Translations under genes and position numbers: made by a program | Shown: one piece after another, positions 16,529 to 24,811 of the stretch | Layout of the letters: each line of letters starts with the position of its first letter | How positions within the stretch are numbered: the first letter of the stretch is position 1 | Notes under the pieces: generated by a model | What the model was told of the DNA's origin: nothing | What the model saw: only the letters and a program-made list of their open reading frames with translations | The model's database searches: none | Origin: Paulinella micropora | Lineage: Eukaryota; Cercozoa; Imbricatea; Euglyphida | Reading direction: 5' to 3' | Length of the DNA stretch: 64,000 bases | Assembly: GCA_009731375.1 (NCBI GenBank) | Contig: BJOX01000316.1 | Span: 357,325-421,324, forward strand

Positions 16529-16795
16529 ATGCAACACCTGGCTTTTTTTGACCCGACCTTGGCCCTGGCCCTGGGCAAAATCAACGAAAAACAAGCGCGC
16601 GTCGCGGGACAGAAACGCCGACAACAAGAGGACGCCGAAAAAAAGGCCATCGAGGTCCTGCAGACTACCGTGGCCGAAGCGCCCATTGAGAAAGTGTTTA
16701 AGCAACCGGCCATTGCCGATGCCACCATCTTGCTAGAAGTGACGCCTGAACAGGCCACCCGCTGTGAGCAGCAGTTGATTGGCGGCGGCAAATAA
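16529..16795 (+). CDS. Small coiled-coil protein, unknown function
   Basis: An 88-residue protein starting HLAFFDPTLALALGKINEK, with a central charged helix (AGQKRRQQEDAEKKAIEVL) and a short C-terminal domain ending IGGGK. There are no recognisable motifs. It has its own AT-rich upstream spacer and lies 39 bp after the large coiled-coil gene, so a separately promoted small virion protein is plausible. Confidence 0.5.
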   Translation: MQHLAFFDPTLALALGKINEKQARVAGQKRRQQEDAEKKAIEVLQTTVAEAPIEKVFKQPAIADATILLEVTPEQATRCEQQLIGGGK

Positions 16796-16836
16796 TTAAA
16801 TTTTTTTTTCTTGTCGGGTGATTGTTATATACGACT

Positions 16837-17474
16837 ATGAGCAACCGAGGCCCCACCGTGCCCCTAGTCAACACCGGAGAAGAAAAGGCGGCCGCCGCCC
16901 AGGCCAACCAGGTCGAGCATGGTACCGAGACCCGGCCGATTATCCAGACCGACTCGCTCGCTACCAGCTCGATCATCTACTCGGCCCTGTCGGCCGCGGG
17001 CGCGGGCGCCGGGGCAGGCACCATCGGCCAGATGAAGGAGGTGGCACAGCGCCTTTCTCAGAACTCACTGGCTCCTTGGTATAAGGTCCTTCTACTCCCA
17101 ATCTTACTCATACTCATGCTTGTATTCCTGCTCAGGGAGCGGTCCTGCTCGTCGGCAAACCCGCCGAGATCCAGGCGGTGTACGGACCCGAATTCCGCAT
17201 GAAGAACTGTGCCGCCGGCAACAACCCGCCTGCCGACTGGGGCGAGAACGGCGCCAATATGCTTCCATGGTTGACAGAGCTTCGAAGAACGTACGGTAAC
17301 GGCTGGGAAGGCTGCATGCAAGTGGCAGCTTTCGTGGAGCAGTACCAATCAGCCAAGATCAGAGATCAGCAGTGGGAGGCTATCCCTGCAGTTTCTACCC
17401 TCGATCGCGAGAACGGCTCCGTGCGCGGCTGGACCAGCATGCATTTCAATAACGGCGTGCCGCCCATCGAGTAA
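16837..17474 (+). CDS. Unknown protein, probably one gene split by a 50-nt intron or a frameshift
   Basis: Frame 1 runs from ATG 16,837 to 17,202 and contains a hydrophobic stretch (LLLPILLILMLVFLL) at 17,086-17,135. A second open frame without a good start covers 17,088-17,474 (AVLLVGKPAEIQAVYGPEF to the TAA). Removing 17,086-17,135 (AAG/GTCCTT at the 5' side, pyrimidine-rich tract, CTGCTCAG at the 3' side) joins 16,837-17,085 to 17,136-17,474 in phase 0 and gives 195 residues. The apparent membrane helix would then be only a translated polypyrimidine tract. A sequencing frameshift keeping the helix is the alternative. The second part contains WGENGANMLPWLTELRR and two cysteines; no family recognised. 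Confidence 0.5.
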
Positions 17475-17515
17475 TTTTTTTAAATTCTCTTTCAGTTCTT
17501 GTATAAAGAAGAAGA

Positions 17516-18202
17516 ATGACCGATCCGTTTGCTAACCTCGAGCCGCCGTCGGTCGAAGTAAAAGCCGAGATACTGGCGCCCCCGCTTGCAACCGCTCCGC
17601 CGCCAGCCAAGAGACGCCGGACGGCGGGCCCTTCGCAATCCAGCCTTGCGCGGCGTCTGGGAACAGCGCCACCGTCAGCGACAGCAACCGACGACCCCGT
17701 GCTGCGCGATGACCCCAACTACAGGCTCTTGTGCGCTTACGGCCGCAGTGCCTTAATTGGGCCCAAGCTCAAAAAGGCACACATCAACTGCGACCCAAAA
17801 TCTCTGCGCAGGCTACCCAGACAGAAGCTACCGCTGTTGTTGGACGAAGTCGAGGAAGTGCTGGAAGGCGAACTGTCGGGCGAGCTAGCGGACGCTGTGC
17901 TCAAGCAAGGGCTCGTCTGCCTTGAAAACTTGGTAGCGAACCGCTCGCGTTACCAAATCTCGGGCACGACCGAGGCCTGCTTTGCCAATGACCGGTGGTG
18001 CTTCTTGCTCGAGCGGGCCAAGCTGCGCGCGGGCATCGGGCTGCAGCGCCTGGACCCTATGACTGAACTAGCTCTGCTGACGGCGCAAACGGCCGCCATC
18101 ACGCACGCCAAGAACACGATGTTCGCAGCACAGCCAGCAGCTGGCCAGGCTACAAATTTGGACGCACCCGCGCCGGAAGAGGAAAAGAAGAAGAGCAGTT
18201 GA
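17516..18202 (+). CDS. Unknown protein with basic N-terminal motif
   Basis: A 228-residue protein preceded by GTTCTTGTATAAAG (17,495-17,508), a variant of the recurrent viral promoter motif. The first 65 residues are Pro/Ala-rich with a PAKRRRTAG basic cluster like the N-termini of other proteins in this block. The rest is helical and leucine-rich (LPRQKLPLLLDEVEEVLEG, LALLTAQTAAITHAK). The C-terminus is charged, ending EEEKKKSS. No known domain; a virion-associated role is only suggested by position. Confidence 0.55.
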   Translation: MTDPFANLEPPSVEVKAEILAPPLATAPPPAKRRRTAGPSQSSLARRLGTAPPSATATDDPVLRDDPNYRLLCAYGRSALIGPKLKKAHINCDPKSLRRLPRQKLPLLLDEVEEVLEGELSGELADAVLKQGLVCLENLVANRSRYQISGTTEACFANDRWCFLLERAKLRAGIGLQRLDPMTELALLTAQTAAITHAKNTMFAAQPAAGQATNLDAPAPEEEKKKSS

Positions 18203-18258
18203 ATAATAAAAAAAAATTTATTTTGTTGTACGCCCATTAAACATCTCTCCAGAAAGGA

Positions 18259-18723
18259 ATGTCCGAAGTCGCGAGCGATCTGTTCTCCCTCGAGAACTTT
18301 GCCCGGTCCGGTGCCGCGGCTGCTTTCGCCTACGCGGCCGCGCCGGTCGTGTTCCAAGGGCCTGCAGTTTTTAGCTTTTCGGCCGTCCTGGGCCTCAGCG
18401 GAATGCAAGTCAGCAAGAGCACGGGGCTCGCCGTCATTGCTTTCCTCACCGCTACGGCCATTGATTTAATGCAGTCACGCGTATTGAACCGCACTAAGGA
18501 AGGGCGGTTGGCCTCGTACCCTTCACTCGCGGTACACGTGGCCGGTGGAGGCTTGCTGTTTGCCATGCTGCCGAGGCTCATGGGCCGCGGCCAGCTTGGT
18601 ATGGTCAGCAACAGCGACGCCGCCAAGCAATTGTTCTTGATCGGCGCGCTGTCTGAAGTTTTTAGTCAGTACTTCTACGAAGGCTACCTGAACCCCGCGA
18701 GCCAAGGACACTACCGCTTCTAA
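18259..18723 (+). CDS. Multi-pass membrane protein, unknown function
   Basis: A 154-residue protein with about four hydrophobic segments: residues about 17-35 (AAAAFAYAAAPVVF), 36-50, 55-73 (STGLAVIAFLTATAIDLM) and 92-106 (VHVAGGGLLFAMLPRLM), plus a weaker C-terminal one. Short charged loops separate them. The family is not recognised. Membrane proteins in the capsid gene cluster could belong to an internal virion membrane. Confidence 0.55.
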   Translation: MSEVASDLFSLENFARSGAAAAFAYAAAPVVFQGPAVFSFSAVLGLSGMQVSKSTGLAVIAFLTATAIDLMQSRVLNRTKEGRLASYPSLAVHVAGGGLLFAMLPRLMGRGQLGMVSNSDAAKQLFLIGALSEVFSQYFYEGYLNPASQGHYRF

Positions 18724-18728
18724 AAAAA

Positions 18729-18740
18729 GAATCTTGTGTA
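18729..18740 (+). promoter_or_regulatory. Candidate viral promoter motif GAATCTTGTGTA
   Basis: An A7 run followed by GAATCTTGTGTA, 19 bp before the ATG at 18,759. It matches the AAATCTTGTAT motif at 7,814. Confidence 0.35.
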
Positions 18741-18758
18741 GCTAGTCTAAAGTGAACA

Positions 18759-19058
18759 ATGCCAGTGGAGGAAGAAGCTCTGCTGGCCTGGGCTTTGATC
18801 GTTACCACTGCTATCATCGTGGTCGGCTGTGTGCGCGCCTGTTACAAACGGTTCTTGCGTCATCCAACGATCTCGTGTGACCTCGACAAGCCGCTGCCCA
18901 CACACTACGTGACGCTCGATGACCTCCTCCGGCGGCCTTACCAAGCGCCAAGCGCTGCAGAAGCTCTTTGCGGACCTGGAGACTGTGCTGGACAACTGGG
19001 GGCTGCTGTCCCTCGGCGAGAGCAAGGACCTGCGGATGCAGTGGAACTTAGGTCTTGA
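18759..19058 (+). CDS. Single-pass membrane protein frame, overlapping the next frame
   Basis: From ATG 18,759: a short acidic start, one strong transmembrane helix (ALLAWALIVTTAIIVVGCV, residues 7-25), a basic juxtamembrane segment and about 40 residues that look genuine up to TLDDLLRR. Beyond about 18,930 this frame turns Gly/Arg/Pro-rich and looks like a shadow of the overlapping frame at 18,919. A frameshift near 18,925-18,935 would join the membrane anchor to the helical protein downstream. Confidence 0.45.
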   Translation: MPVEEEALLAWALIVTTAIIVVGCVRACYKRFLRHPTISCDLDKPLPTHYVTLDDLLRRPYQAPSAAEALCGPGDCAGQLGAAVPRREQGPADAVELRS

Positions 19059-19302
19059 GCAACAAGTTGCGACCGTTGAAAAGTTCTTTTTGCCTGCCTA
19101 CAAGGACGGCAAGCTCGCCGCGTACGTCCAGAGCGAAGCTGGCATCTGGTTTGAGCTGGCCGCCAAGACTCGTGCTCCGACTCCCGCCCTGCAACAGCTG
19201 CAGCAAAGATTTCTGGCCAAGCAAAATCTGGCCAAGGACGCTCAGTTCCTGGGACAAATTGCGCAAGTCATGGAACGCATCTGCCAAGTCATTGTCTTTT
19301 AA
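18919..19302 (+). CDS. Helical protein, possibly the C-terminal part of the preceding membrane protein
   Basis: A 127-residue frame from ATG 18,919, with helical, leucine- and glutamine-rich sequence (LTKRQALQKLFADLETVL, LQQLQQRFLAKQNLAKD). It begins inside the 18,759 frame with no AT-rich spacer of its own, unlike nearly every other gene here. That argues for a fused gene with a frameshift, or for an internal overlapping start. No domain recognised. Confidence 0.45.
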   Translation: MTSSGGLTKRQALQKLFADLETVLDNWGLLSLGESKDLRMQWNLGLEQQVATVEKFFLPAYKDGKLAAYVQSEAGIWFELAAKTRAPTPALQQLQQRFLAKQNLAKDAQFLGQIAQVMERICQVIVF

Positions 19303-19348
19303 ATAAAAAAATTTAATTTTCGTGACTTATCAAGTTTAATTAAGAAAG

Positions 19349-19681
19349 ATGGGCAAGCGCACGCGAGAAAGGCACGAGCGGCACACGGCCAAGAAGGCCG
19401 CCCGCAAGGACGCCCGCGCCGCCACCGAACAGCGCGTAGGGCGCAGAAAGGCGGAGAGAAGGGAACGTACTCGCGAGGGCCTGCGACAGTTCGGCAGCAC
19501 TCTTAAGGGCATCACTGGCTTTTTCGGCAAGCAGATCGACAAGGTGACCAACATCCCGAAAGAAGCGATGGACACCACCAAGCAGCTGGGCGACAACGCC
19601 GAGGGCAGCCTCAAGTCCATGGCGCTGCCTTTGGCGGTCGGCGCCGCGGCCATCGGGGCCGTCATGATCCTGAAAAAATAA
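19349..19681 (+). CDS. Small basic protein with C-terminal membrane anchor
   Basis: A 110-residue protein. The first 50 residues are strongly basic (KRTRERHERHTAKKAARKD). An amphipathic middle follows (TLKGITGFFGKQIDKVTNI), and the last 20 residues are a hydrophobic tail (LPLAVGAAAIGAVMIL). A basic head plus tail anchor could link genome or capsid to a membrane; inference only. It lies directly upstream of the capsid gene. Confidence 0.5.
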   Translation: MGKRTRERHERHTAKKAARKDARAATEQRVGRRKAERRERTREGLRQFGSTLKGITGFFGKQIDKVTNIPKEAMDTTKQLGDNAEGSLKSMALPLAVGAAAIGAVMILKK

Positions 19682-19723
19682 AAAAAATCTTCTTTGTCCT
19701 TAATATTGTATACTGCAACGACG

Positions 19724-21547
19724 ATGTCTTCCGCCACCGTCGTCGTGCCCCCTGCTAGCAAGCAGCAAAAAGTCGCTACCGGTAAGAGGGCGCGCAACGG
19801 CCAGGAGATCTTGATTGATCCCGAGCACGCCCGCGCGATCAATGCCCGCCCTTGCTGGACGCAGACGGTCATGGCGCCCGCCGCCGCGACCTCGGCGCTG
19901 AGCAACACTGCTTTTTTTAGCTTTATCCTCGAGAACAACCAGTCCGGCGCGATCCACGATGCGACCCTGCGATTTAAGATCACGTTCACGACCAGCGGCA
20001 GCCAGCCGACCGACTCGCGTGTTTTGCCTACTACTCAGTGGTTCGAGCGCATCGAGTACATCGACCGCCTGACGGGCACCGAAATTGCGCGGTACCACGG
20101 CGACATGATGCACCTGATACTCAATACGCTGTCGCAAGAGGCCATCGACCAGATCGCCGACATGGTCAACATGGACCCCAAGACGGGCAAGGTCAGCGGC
20201 CGCCAGTGGGAGAACAACGACGAGCAGTACTTTTACTTGCCCCTTTTGCACACGTGGATCAACGGCATGGATTTGGACCTGAGCACGCTGCGTGGCGACC
20301 TCGAGATCCGATTTTATCCCAGAGGTTCGATCTTCGTGGCGGCCCAGTCAGCGGTCAATGGCCAGTCCGCGCCCGCCGTGCCTTGTACCGCCAGCTTGAA
20401 CGAGATCCGCTTCATCACGGGCTGCACACAGCTGCCGAACGGGATGCGCCTGGGCAGGAACCCACAGAAGCTGGGCAAGGTCGCCGAGCAGAAGTACATC
20501 GACTTTGTGCAGTACACGGCCTACGCCCAGCGCATCAAGGCATCCGACCGATTGGCGATTGACCTGGACCAATTCTCCCACCATTCCGGTGGGTTGTTTG
20601 TCTTCATCCGCAAGAGCGGCGACCAGACTTCGTACAGCTACCTCGGCACGGACACTACTACCTACTACCCGCAGTACACGTACGACACTACGGGACGTTT
20701 GATGACCTACGACATGTTTGGCGATTCGGCAACGATTGACTTGGAAGACGTGCACGGCCGGTCGCAGATGGGCGAAGGGACCCCGATCGACGAGCGCTTT
20801 TTCCGCGAGGAGACGATGGGCCAGCTAGTGCGCAGCTCGTACATGAAGTCCAACGGCGTGTACCTGATCCCGTTTACCAACGACCCCAAAGGCATGTTAG
20901 ATGGCGTGATGGACGGTTACAAGACGTTTGTCGGCAACCGCGAGCGCCTGGTGATCAACACCGGCCCCAGGCAGGTAGCGACGACCGTCACGTACAAGTA
21001 CGGCCCCTTTTACGCCAACGGCGCGACCTTGGCCGCTTCCGACACCAACCGTTTGATCGTGGACTTCAAAGGCGTGACGGTGGCTGTCCTCGATATCGAC
21101 TCTGGTCTCACTTTTGCCAGAATTACCGACCGGCGCTACACTTCGCCCGCCACGGCCGCGCTGACGAACCTCAACACCTTGCTGGCTAGCTCGAGCTGGC
21201 TGCGCACGTGCGGGGTGAAGATCAAGTTCTCCAACACACGAGCTGGCGCGTCCAACACGGTCGACTGGGAAGCCAATGCGGCGATGGAGTACGCTGCGTC
21301 CGTCACGGACCTGAACGACCAGCCCATCATCTGGTCCCGCGGCGACGCTCACCAGCTGAAGCTGAAGTTCCAGCAGGCGCCCGACGACACAGGGCCCGCT
21401 TACAACGCCCAAGAGGAAATGGTTGTCACCGCCACCGTGTCGGGCAAACGAGGTGTGGTCGAGGGTCTATACGACATCACGATCTATTCGGCGTACTTCA
21501 AGTACTTGCACGAGAGCAACGGTAGCCTGGAGGTGGCTTCGGTCTAA
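19724..21547 (+). CDS. Major capsid protein, double-jelly-roll type resembling polinton-like viruses
   Basis: A 607-residue protein from ATG 19,724 (an in-frame TTG ten codons earlier is unlikely). It has the strand-rich layout of double-jelly-roll capsids. The block TTQWFERIEYIDRLTGTEI (residues about 103-121), the following RYHGDMMHLILNTLS and YFYLPLLHTWINGMDLDL with TLRGDLEIRFYPR match the conserved P.WIERIE..., YGE.LW..L and LPLL.T....LDL..L.GD..IR blocks of polinton-like virus capsid proteins. The second jelly-roll region spans about residues 330-600. It forms the hexameric capsomers. An A-rich TCTTC motif at 19,681-19,696 precedes it. The family call is from memory of motif patterns, without alignment. 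Confidence 0.8.
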   Translation: MSSATVVVPPASKQQKVATGKRARNGQEILIDPEHARAINARPCWTQTVMAPAAATSALSNTAFFSFILENNQSGAIHDATLRFKITFTTSGSQPTDSRVLPTTQWFERIEYIDRLTGTEIARYHGDMMHLILNTLSQEAIDQIADMVNMDPKTGKVSGRQWENNDEQYFYLPLLHTWINGMDLDLSTLRGDLEIRFYPRGSIFVAAQSAVNGQSAPAVPCTASLNEIRFITGCTQLPNGMRLGRNPQKLGKVAEQKYIDFVQYTAYAQRIKASDRLAIDLDQFSHHSGGLFVFIRKSGDQTSYSYLGTDTTTYYPQYTYDTTGRLMTYDMFGDSATIDLEDVHGRSQMGEGTPIDERFFREETMGQLVRSSYMKSNGVYLIPFTNDPKGMLDGVMDGYKTFVGNRERLVINTGPRQVATTVTYKYGPFYANGATLAASDTNRLIVDFKGVTVAVLDIDSGLTFARITDRRYTSPATAALTNLNTLLASSSWLRTCGVKIKFSNTRAGASNTVDWEANAAMEYAASVTDLNDQPIIWSRGDAHQLKLKFQQAPDDTGPAYNAQEEMVVTATVSGKRGVVEGLYDITIYSAYFKYLHESNGSLEVASV

Positions 21548-21596
21548 AAAAATTCTTAGATTATGTATTTTAATTATTAAAGAAGGCAAAGTGAAA

Positions 21597-21725
21597 ATGG
21601 AACCGCTCGTGCTGGCGATTATCACGGTTTTCGTGGTCGGGGTGGTCGGGTGCGTATGTATCATTTTTTTCCCGGTAAGGTGTCCGGACGAGAGAGTGAT
21701 GGCACCGGCCGTCCCAGACGTTTGA
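21597..21725 (+). CDS. Tiny single-pass membrane protein (42 aa)
   Basis: The ATG at 21,597 follows an AT-rich spacer after the capsid gene. Residues 3-26 are one hydrophobic helix (PLVLAIITVFVVGVVGCVCI), then a short polar tail. Small membrane proteins of this size are common in viruses with an internal membrane. There is no overlap with other genes. Confidence 0.45.
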   Translation: MEPLVLAIITVFVVGVVGCVCIIFFPVRCPDERVMAPAVPDV

Positions 21726-21797
21726 GGTTTTTAATCAGAGGGAAAAAAAGAATCTTCTTGATGCCCTATTATAACAAAGGACAAGAGCAAACTAAAG

Positions 21798-22097
21798 ATG
21801 TCTTCCAACTGCACGACTTGTGGACAAGCTACCGCCGCTGCTGCTCCCGCCAAGCCCGAGCGCAAGCCCCGCGCGCCGTCCGCGTACAACACCTTTTTCA
21901 AGGAGCAGATGGCCACGCCCGAAGTCAAGGCGATGGCTCATAAAGAACGCATGGCGTACATCAGCTCGAAATGGAACCAACACAAGGCGGCTGCTCCTGC
22001 TCCTGCTTCTTCTGCGTCTGCACCCCAACAGGGATCGGCACAGGCTCAGAGCGACGCACTGCCTGCTGGCCGCCCCGCATTGATCCGATCCCTCTGA
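21798..22097 (+). CDS. HMG-box/YABBY-like small DNA-binding protein
   Basis: A 99-residue protein. The N-terminus carries a CTTCG cysteine pair. The core RKPRAPSAYNTFFKEQM followed by AHKERMAYISSKWNQHK has the HMG-box/YABBY pattern (PSAYN.F.KE... then a W before a basic end). Such proteins bend or pack DNA. The C-terminal 35 residues are Ala/Ser/Gln-rich, and the last 137 bp overlap the convergent resolvase gene, so the tail may be poorly constrained. It is preceded by an A-run plus AATCTTCTTG promoter-like motif (21,751-21,760). Confidence 0.6.
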   Translation: MSSNCTTCGQATAAAAPAKPERKPRAPSAYNTFFKEQMATPEVKAMAHKERMAYISSKWNQHKAAAPAPASSASAPQQGSAQAQSDALPAGRPALIRSL

Positions 22098-22611
22098 CCA
22101 GCGCACAGAAGGCGAGACCAAAGGCGTCGCTCAGATGATCTGAGTCAGCGAGGCCTGTAGTGTCGCCTTGTACATTAAAAGTCTCAATGAGGTTTTGGCA
22201 CAAAACTCTTGATTGTAACTTGAATTTGCCCTTGATCCGCCCGGACATGACCGGTGTCAGTGAGAAAAAGCAGCTGAACTTGAATGAGCTCTGATAGTAG
22301 AGTAGCTCCTTGGCGCCGAGTGCCAGCATCGTTGCGCCGGCTGCCGCTTGAATCAAGAGGTTGTCGGGGTTTGTGTTCGCCCTCCCAAAGTTTTGGTCCT
22401 CGACCACGCACACATCGGCGTTGTGCACTTCCTCGATGGCGTGCAGGCACGCCGACAGGGACTTGGTCTTGAAGCTGTCAGTGTCGTCCTGTCTGGCGAT
22501 GCTCAGCACGCTGGCATAAGTGACTGCAATGGCGTTGGTGCTGTTGTTTTTCTCGAGCACTACCACTCCAAGATTTCTCAGCCCCGGGTCGATTGACACG
22601 ACTTTTTTCAT
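21961..22611 (-). CDS. RuvC-fold Holliday junction resolvase (poxvirus A22-like)
   Basis: A 216-residue protein. It opens MKKVVSIDPGLRNLG, with the first catalytic Asp at residue 8. Glu71 is in VCVVEDQNF, and the terminal acidic cluster DSDHLSDAFGLA (Asp156, Asp158, His159, Asp162) completes the RuvC/A22 active site. It cleaves four-way junctions or branched replication intermediates before packaging, in keeping with the packaging ATPase at 11,492. The C-terminal 40 residues are Gln/Pro-rich and overlap the HMG-like gene on the other strand. Confidence 0.85.
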   Translation of the reverse strand: MKKVVSIDPGLRNLGVVVLEKNNSTNAIAVTYASVLSIARQDDTDSFKTKSLSACLHAIEEVHNADVCVVEDQNFGRANTNPDNLLIQAAAGATMLALGAKELLYYQSSFKFSCFFSLTPVMSGRIKGKFKLQSRVLCQNLIETFNVQGDTTGLADSDHLSDAFGLAFCALVRGIGSMRGGQQAVRRSEPVPIPVGVQTQKKQEQEQPPCVGSISS

Positions 22612-22662
22612 TTTCTTCCCTCCCTCCTCTTTGTTTTAATTACAAGACGAACTTTCTTTTTT

Positions 22663-23844
22663 TCATACGTCCTCATACCAAGACAAGCTCAGGTGCACGT
22701 CTGCGGTGCCGGAAGTAGTGCTGGCCGCAATGCAGAGCACTTCGCCGGGCCCGACGGCGATGTTGAGCCTGCTTAGGTCGAGACTAGCCGACGCCGAGCC
22801 AGTGGCCGACACGACGCACGCGGCCACGGCATTGCCACTAGACACCGTGACCAAGCTTGCGGAGTACTCAGTGTTGGAGGCCGCGTCGTGGTTCGCGTAG
22901 GTCGGCGCGCTGCCGAACGTGGCTTGCGTGAGCACTCGCAGGATCACGGGCTTGGTGCCAGAGACGGCCGTGGCGGTCAGCAGGGTCGGGAACAGCAGGT
23001 CGTTGTTGGGGAGGGCGCCGATCAAGCTCTTGTTGCGGATCACCAGCACGTTACTTTCGGTCGTACCGATGGTCTGCACGTTCGTGCGCGCAAAGCTGAG
23101 GCCCAGCTGCCTCACGGGGCCTTCGACCAGGACGCCGACACTGGCAGTGCGCACCAGGCCTCCCGCGCCGGTGGTCTTGAGCCTGAACGGCAAGCTGGCG
23201 TTGCTGAGCGAAGGCGTCGTGTTGGCGCCCGCGTACTGGATTCGGTGCACCGGGACAAGCACCCCGTCCGACTGCCTCTCGACCGAGAACGTGACGGCCC
23301 CAAACCCTAGGTACTGCATCTGGATCTGAAAGATGTTGCCCTTGGCCCAGTCCTTGCGGTCCATGACGTCGTCGCCGCCCAGGCAGTTGTTCAGGTTCCA
23401 GTCTTTCTGGTCGATGTAAGTGTCGACAGTCGCGTTGCGGTGCAAGATCCGTAGCCTGTTAGTTCGGGTCTGGTCCTGGACATAGAAGAAGCCGTTGTTG
23501 TCGTCTCCTAAGCCAGCCATGGCCGAATTAGCCACGTTGGGCGTGGCAGGGAACAGCGCCGTGAAGCGGCAGACGAGCCCTTGCCCCGCACGGTACTTGC
23601 AGCGCCTGAGCGTCTCGGCCTGTGCGGCGCCGCTGAGCGACAACAGGCCGGCGGCGGTGGTCACGGAGCCAGAGGTCGCGAACTTGCGCGAGTTCAGGGT
23701 GCCGGTGTAAGGGAAAGTCTCCTGCACTAGCGGGGTAGACTCCGCGACCTTGTGTTCGCCAAAAGCAGTGACCATGCTAGGCAGCGGTTTCGTTTCGACC
23801 ACATCCTCCAGGCGCAGGCGCTTGTTGCCGCTGAGCGTCAGCAT
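22663..23844 (-). CDS. Virion structural / fibre-like protein
   Basis: A 393-residue protein. The N-terminus has the LSGNKRLRLED basic pattern seen in the long fibre protein at 27,239 (NKRRRLDG). The central part is strand-rich: CRFTALFPATPN, DDNNGFFYVQDQ, LRILHRNATVDTYI, then IFQIQMQYLGFGAVTFSVE and HRIQYAGANTTPSLSNASL. These blocks resemble a surface-protein family I associate with phycodnavirus and mimivirus genomes, with the GFF.GY..T.FGI.HR and YLGFGA..F patterns. Probable role: capsid surface or host attachment. It is convergent with no neighbour and has its own spacer on both sides. Confidence 0.6.
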   Translation of the reverse strand: MLTLSGNKRLRLEDVVETKPLPSMVTAFGEHKVAESTPLVQETFPYTGTLNSRKFATSGSVTTAAGLLSLSGAAQAETLRRCKYRAGQGLVCRFTALFPATPNVANSAMAGLGDDNNGFFYVQDQTRTNRLRILHRNATVDTYIDQKDWNLNNCLGGDDVMDRKDWAKGNIFQIQMQYLGFGAVTFSVERQSDGVLVPVHRIQYAGANTTPSLSNASLPFRLKTTGAGGLVRTASVGVLVEGPVRQLGLSFARTNVQTIGTTESNVLVIRNKSLIGALPNNDLLFPTLLTATAVSGTKPVILRVLTQATFGSAPTYANHDAASNTEYSASLVTVSSGNAVAACVVSATGSASASLDLSRLNIAVGPGEVLCIAASTTSGTADVHLSLSWYEDV

Positions 23845-23909
23845 CTCGGTTTTTTTTCCTCTTGCACTACACTAGTGAGACAACATTTAATTTTTGTTAA
23901 ATTCCCGAA

Positions 23910-24740
23910 ATGAGCGGCCTGCGCAACATTTCGGAGATGAACATCCTGGTCCGCTCCAAGGACCGCGACCGGGTGCAAGGCTCGGGCGATTCGGCCGAGT
24001 TCCGGCTGTCGCTGTCGGAAGCGATCCAAGGGAAATACAAGTTAATCTGGGCCACGATCCCGAACGCGACGTACAACATCAACTCCAAGAACAACAAGCT
24101 CTACTTAAACTCCACGGCCACGGGCGATGTGACGATCACGATCCCGTCGCAAAATTATACGGGCGAAACTTTGGCCGACACGCTGCAATCGCTTTTAATC
24201 AACGAGGGCTTTGTACAAGTAGGGCAGACGATCGGGGTGGTTTATCTCGACACCAAGCTCAAGCTGCAGTTCACGCTGTCTGGTGGAGCAGAGTTCAAGA
24301 TCTACAGCAAGAGCGGCGAGGACAGTGCGCACGCAGTGCTAGGCTTCCCGACTTCGGCCCAGAACGAGCTCTTTACGCTGACACCGGGCCAGGCCACCGT
24401 CTTGCCACAGGTCGTGGCGCTGGGCCTGCCGACTTCGCTAGGCATCAAGATCAAGGAATGCTCAAGCCTGGCCTATTCGACGGGCGGCAACTACGAGGAG
24501 GTGTCGCTGACGGGCGCGGTCTCGCGCGGCACGAAAGTGCAGTCGGGCAGCCTGATCATTCCTTTCCTCGCGAGTTCGGGTGGCTACCAGTCGTCGGCAC
24601 AGGACCGGCACGACCAGTACGTGGTGTTTCCGACGCTGACGAAGTACTTGCACCTGCAGGTGTGTAACCCTGACACCAGGGACAAGGTGGACTTGAATGG
24701 GGCGGACTGGGAGATGCTGCTGTCGAAAGCCGGCTGTTGA
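23910..24740 (+). CDS. Penton-like / minor capsid protein
   Basis: A 276-residue protein. The N-terminus ISEMNILVRSKDRDRVQGS, then SAEFRLSLSEAIQGKYKLI and ATIPNATYNINSKNNKLY match the start of single-jelly-roll penton proteins of polinton-like viruses and virophages (RS.DR..GS..DF...L...I.G.Y.L....IPN..YNI). The rest is strand-rich, as expected for vertex proteins. It is encoded 2.4 kb from the major capsid gene. It would fill the five-fold vertices. Assignment is by motif memory, and structure prediction would be decisive. Confidence 0.7.
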   Translation: MSGLRNISEMNILVRSKDRDRVQGSGDSAEFRLSLSEAIQGKYKLIWATIPNATYNINSKNNKLYLNSTATGDVTITIPSQNYTGETLADTLQSLLINEGFVQVGQTIGVVYLDTKLKLQFTLSGGAEFKIYSKSGEDSAHAVLGFPTSAQNELFTLTPGQATVLPQVVALGLPTSLGIKIKECSSLAYSTGGNYEEVSLTGAVSRGTKVQSGSLIIPFLASSGGYQSSAQDRHDQYVVFPTLTKYLHLQVCNPDTRDKVDLNGADWEMLLSKAGC

Positions 24741-24811
24741 CTGAGTGGCCGCCGGCCCAGCAGTCGCACATTTTTTTTAAATCTTGCAGTTTCCCATCCA
24801 CAAAAGTAAAG

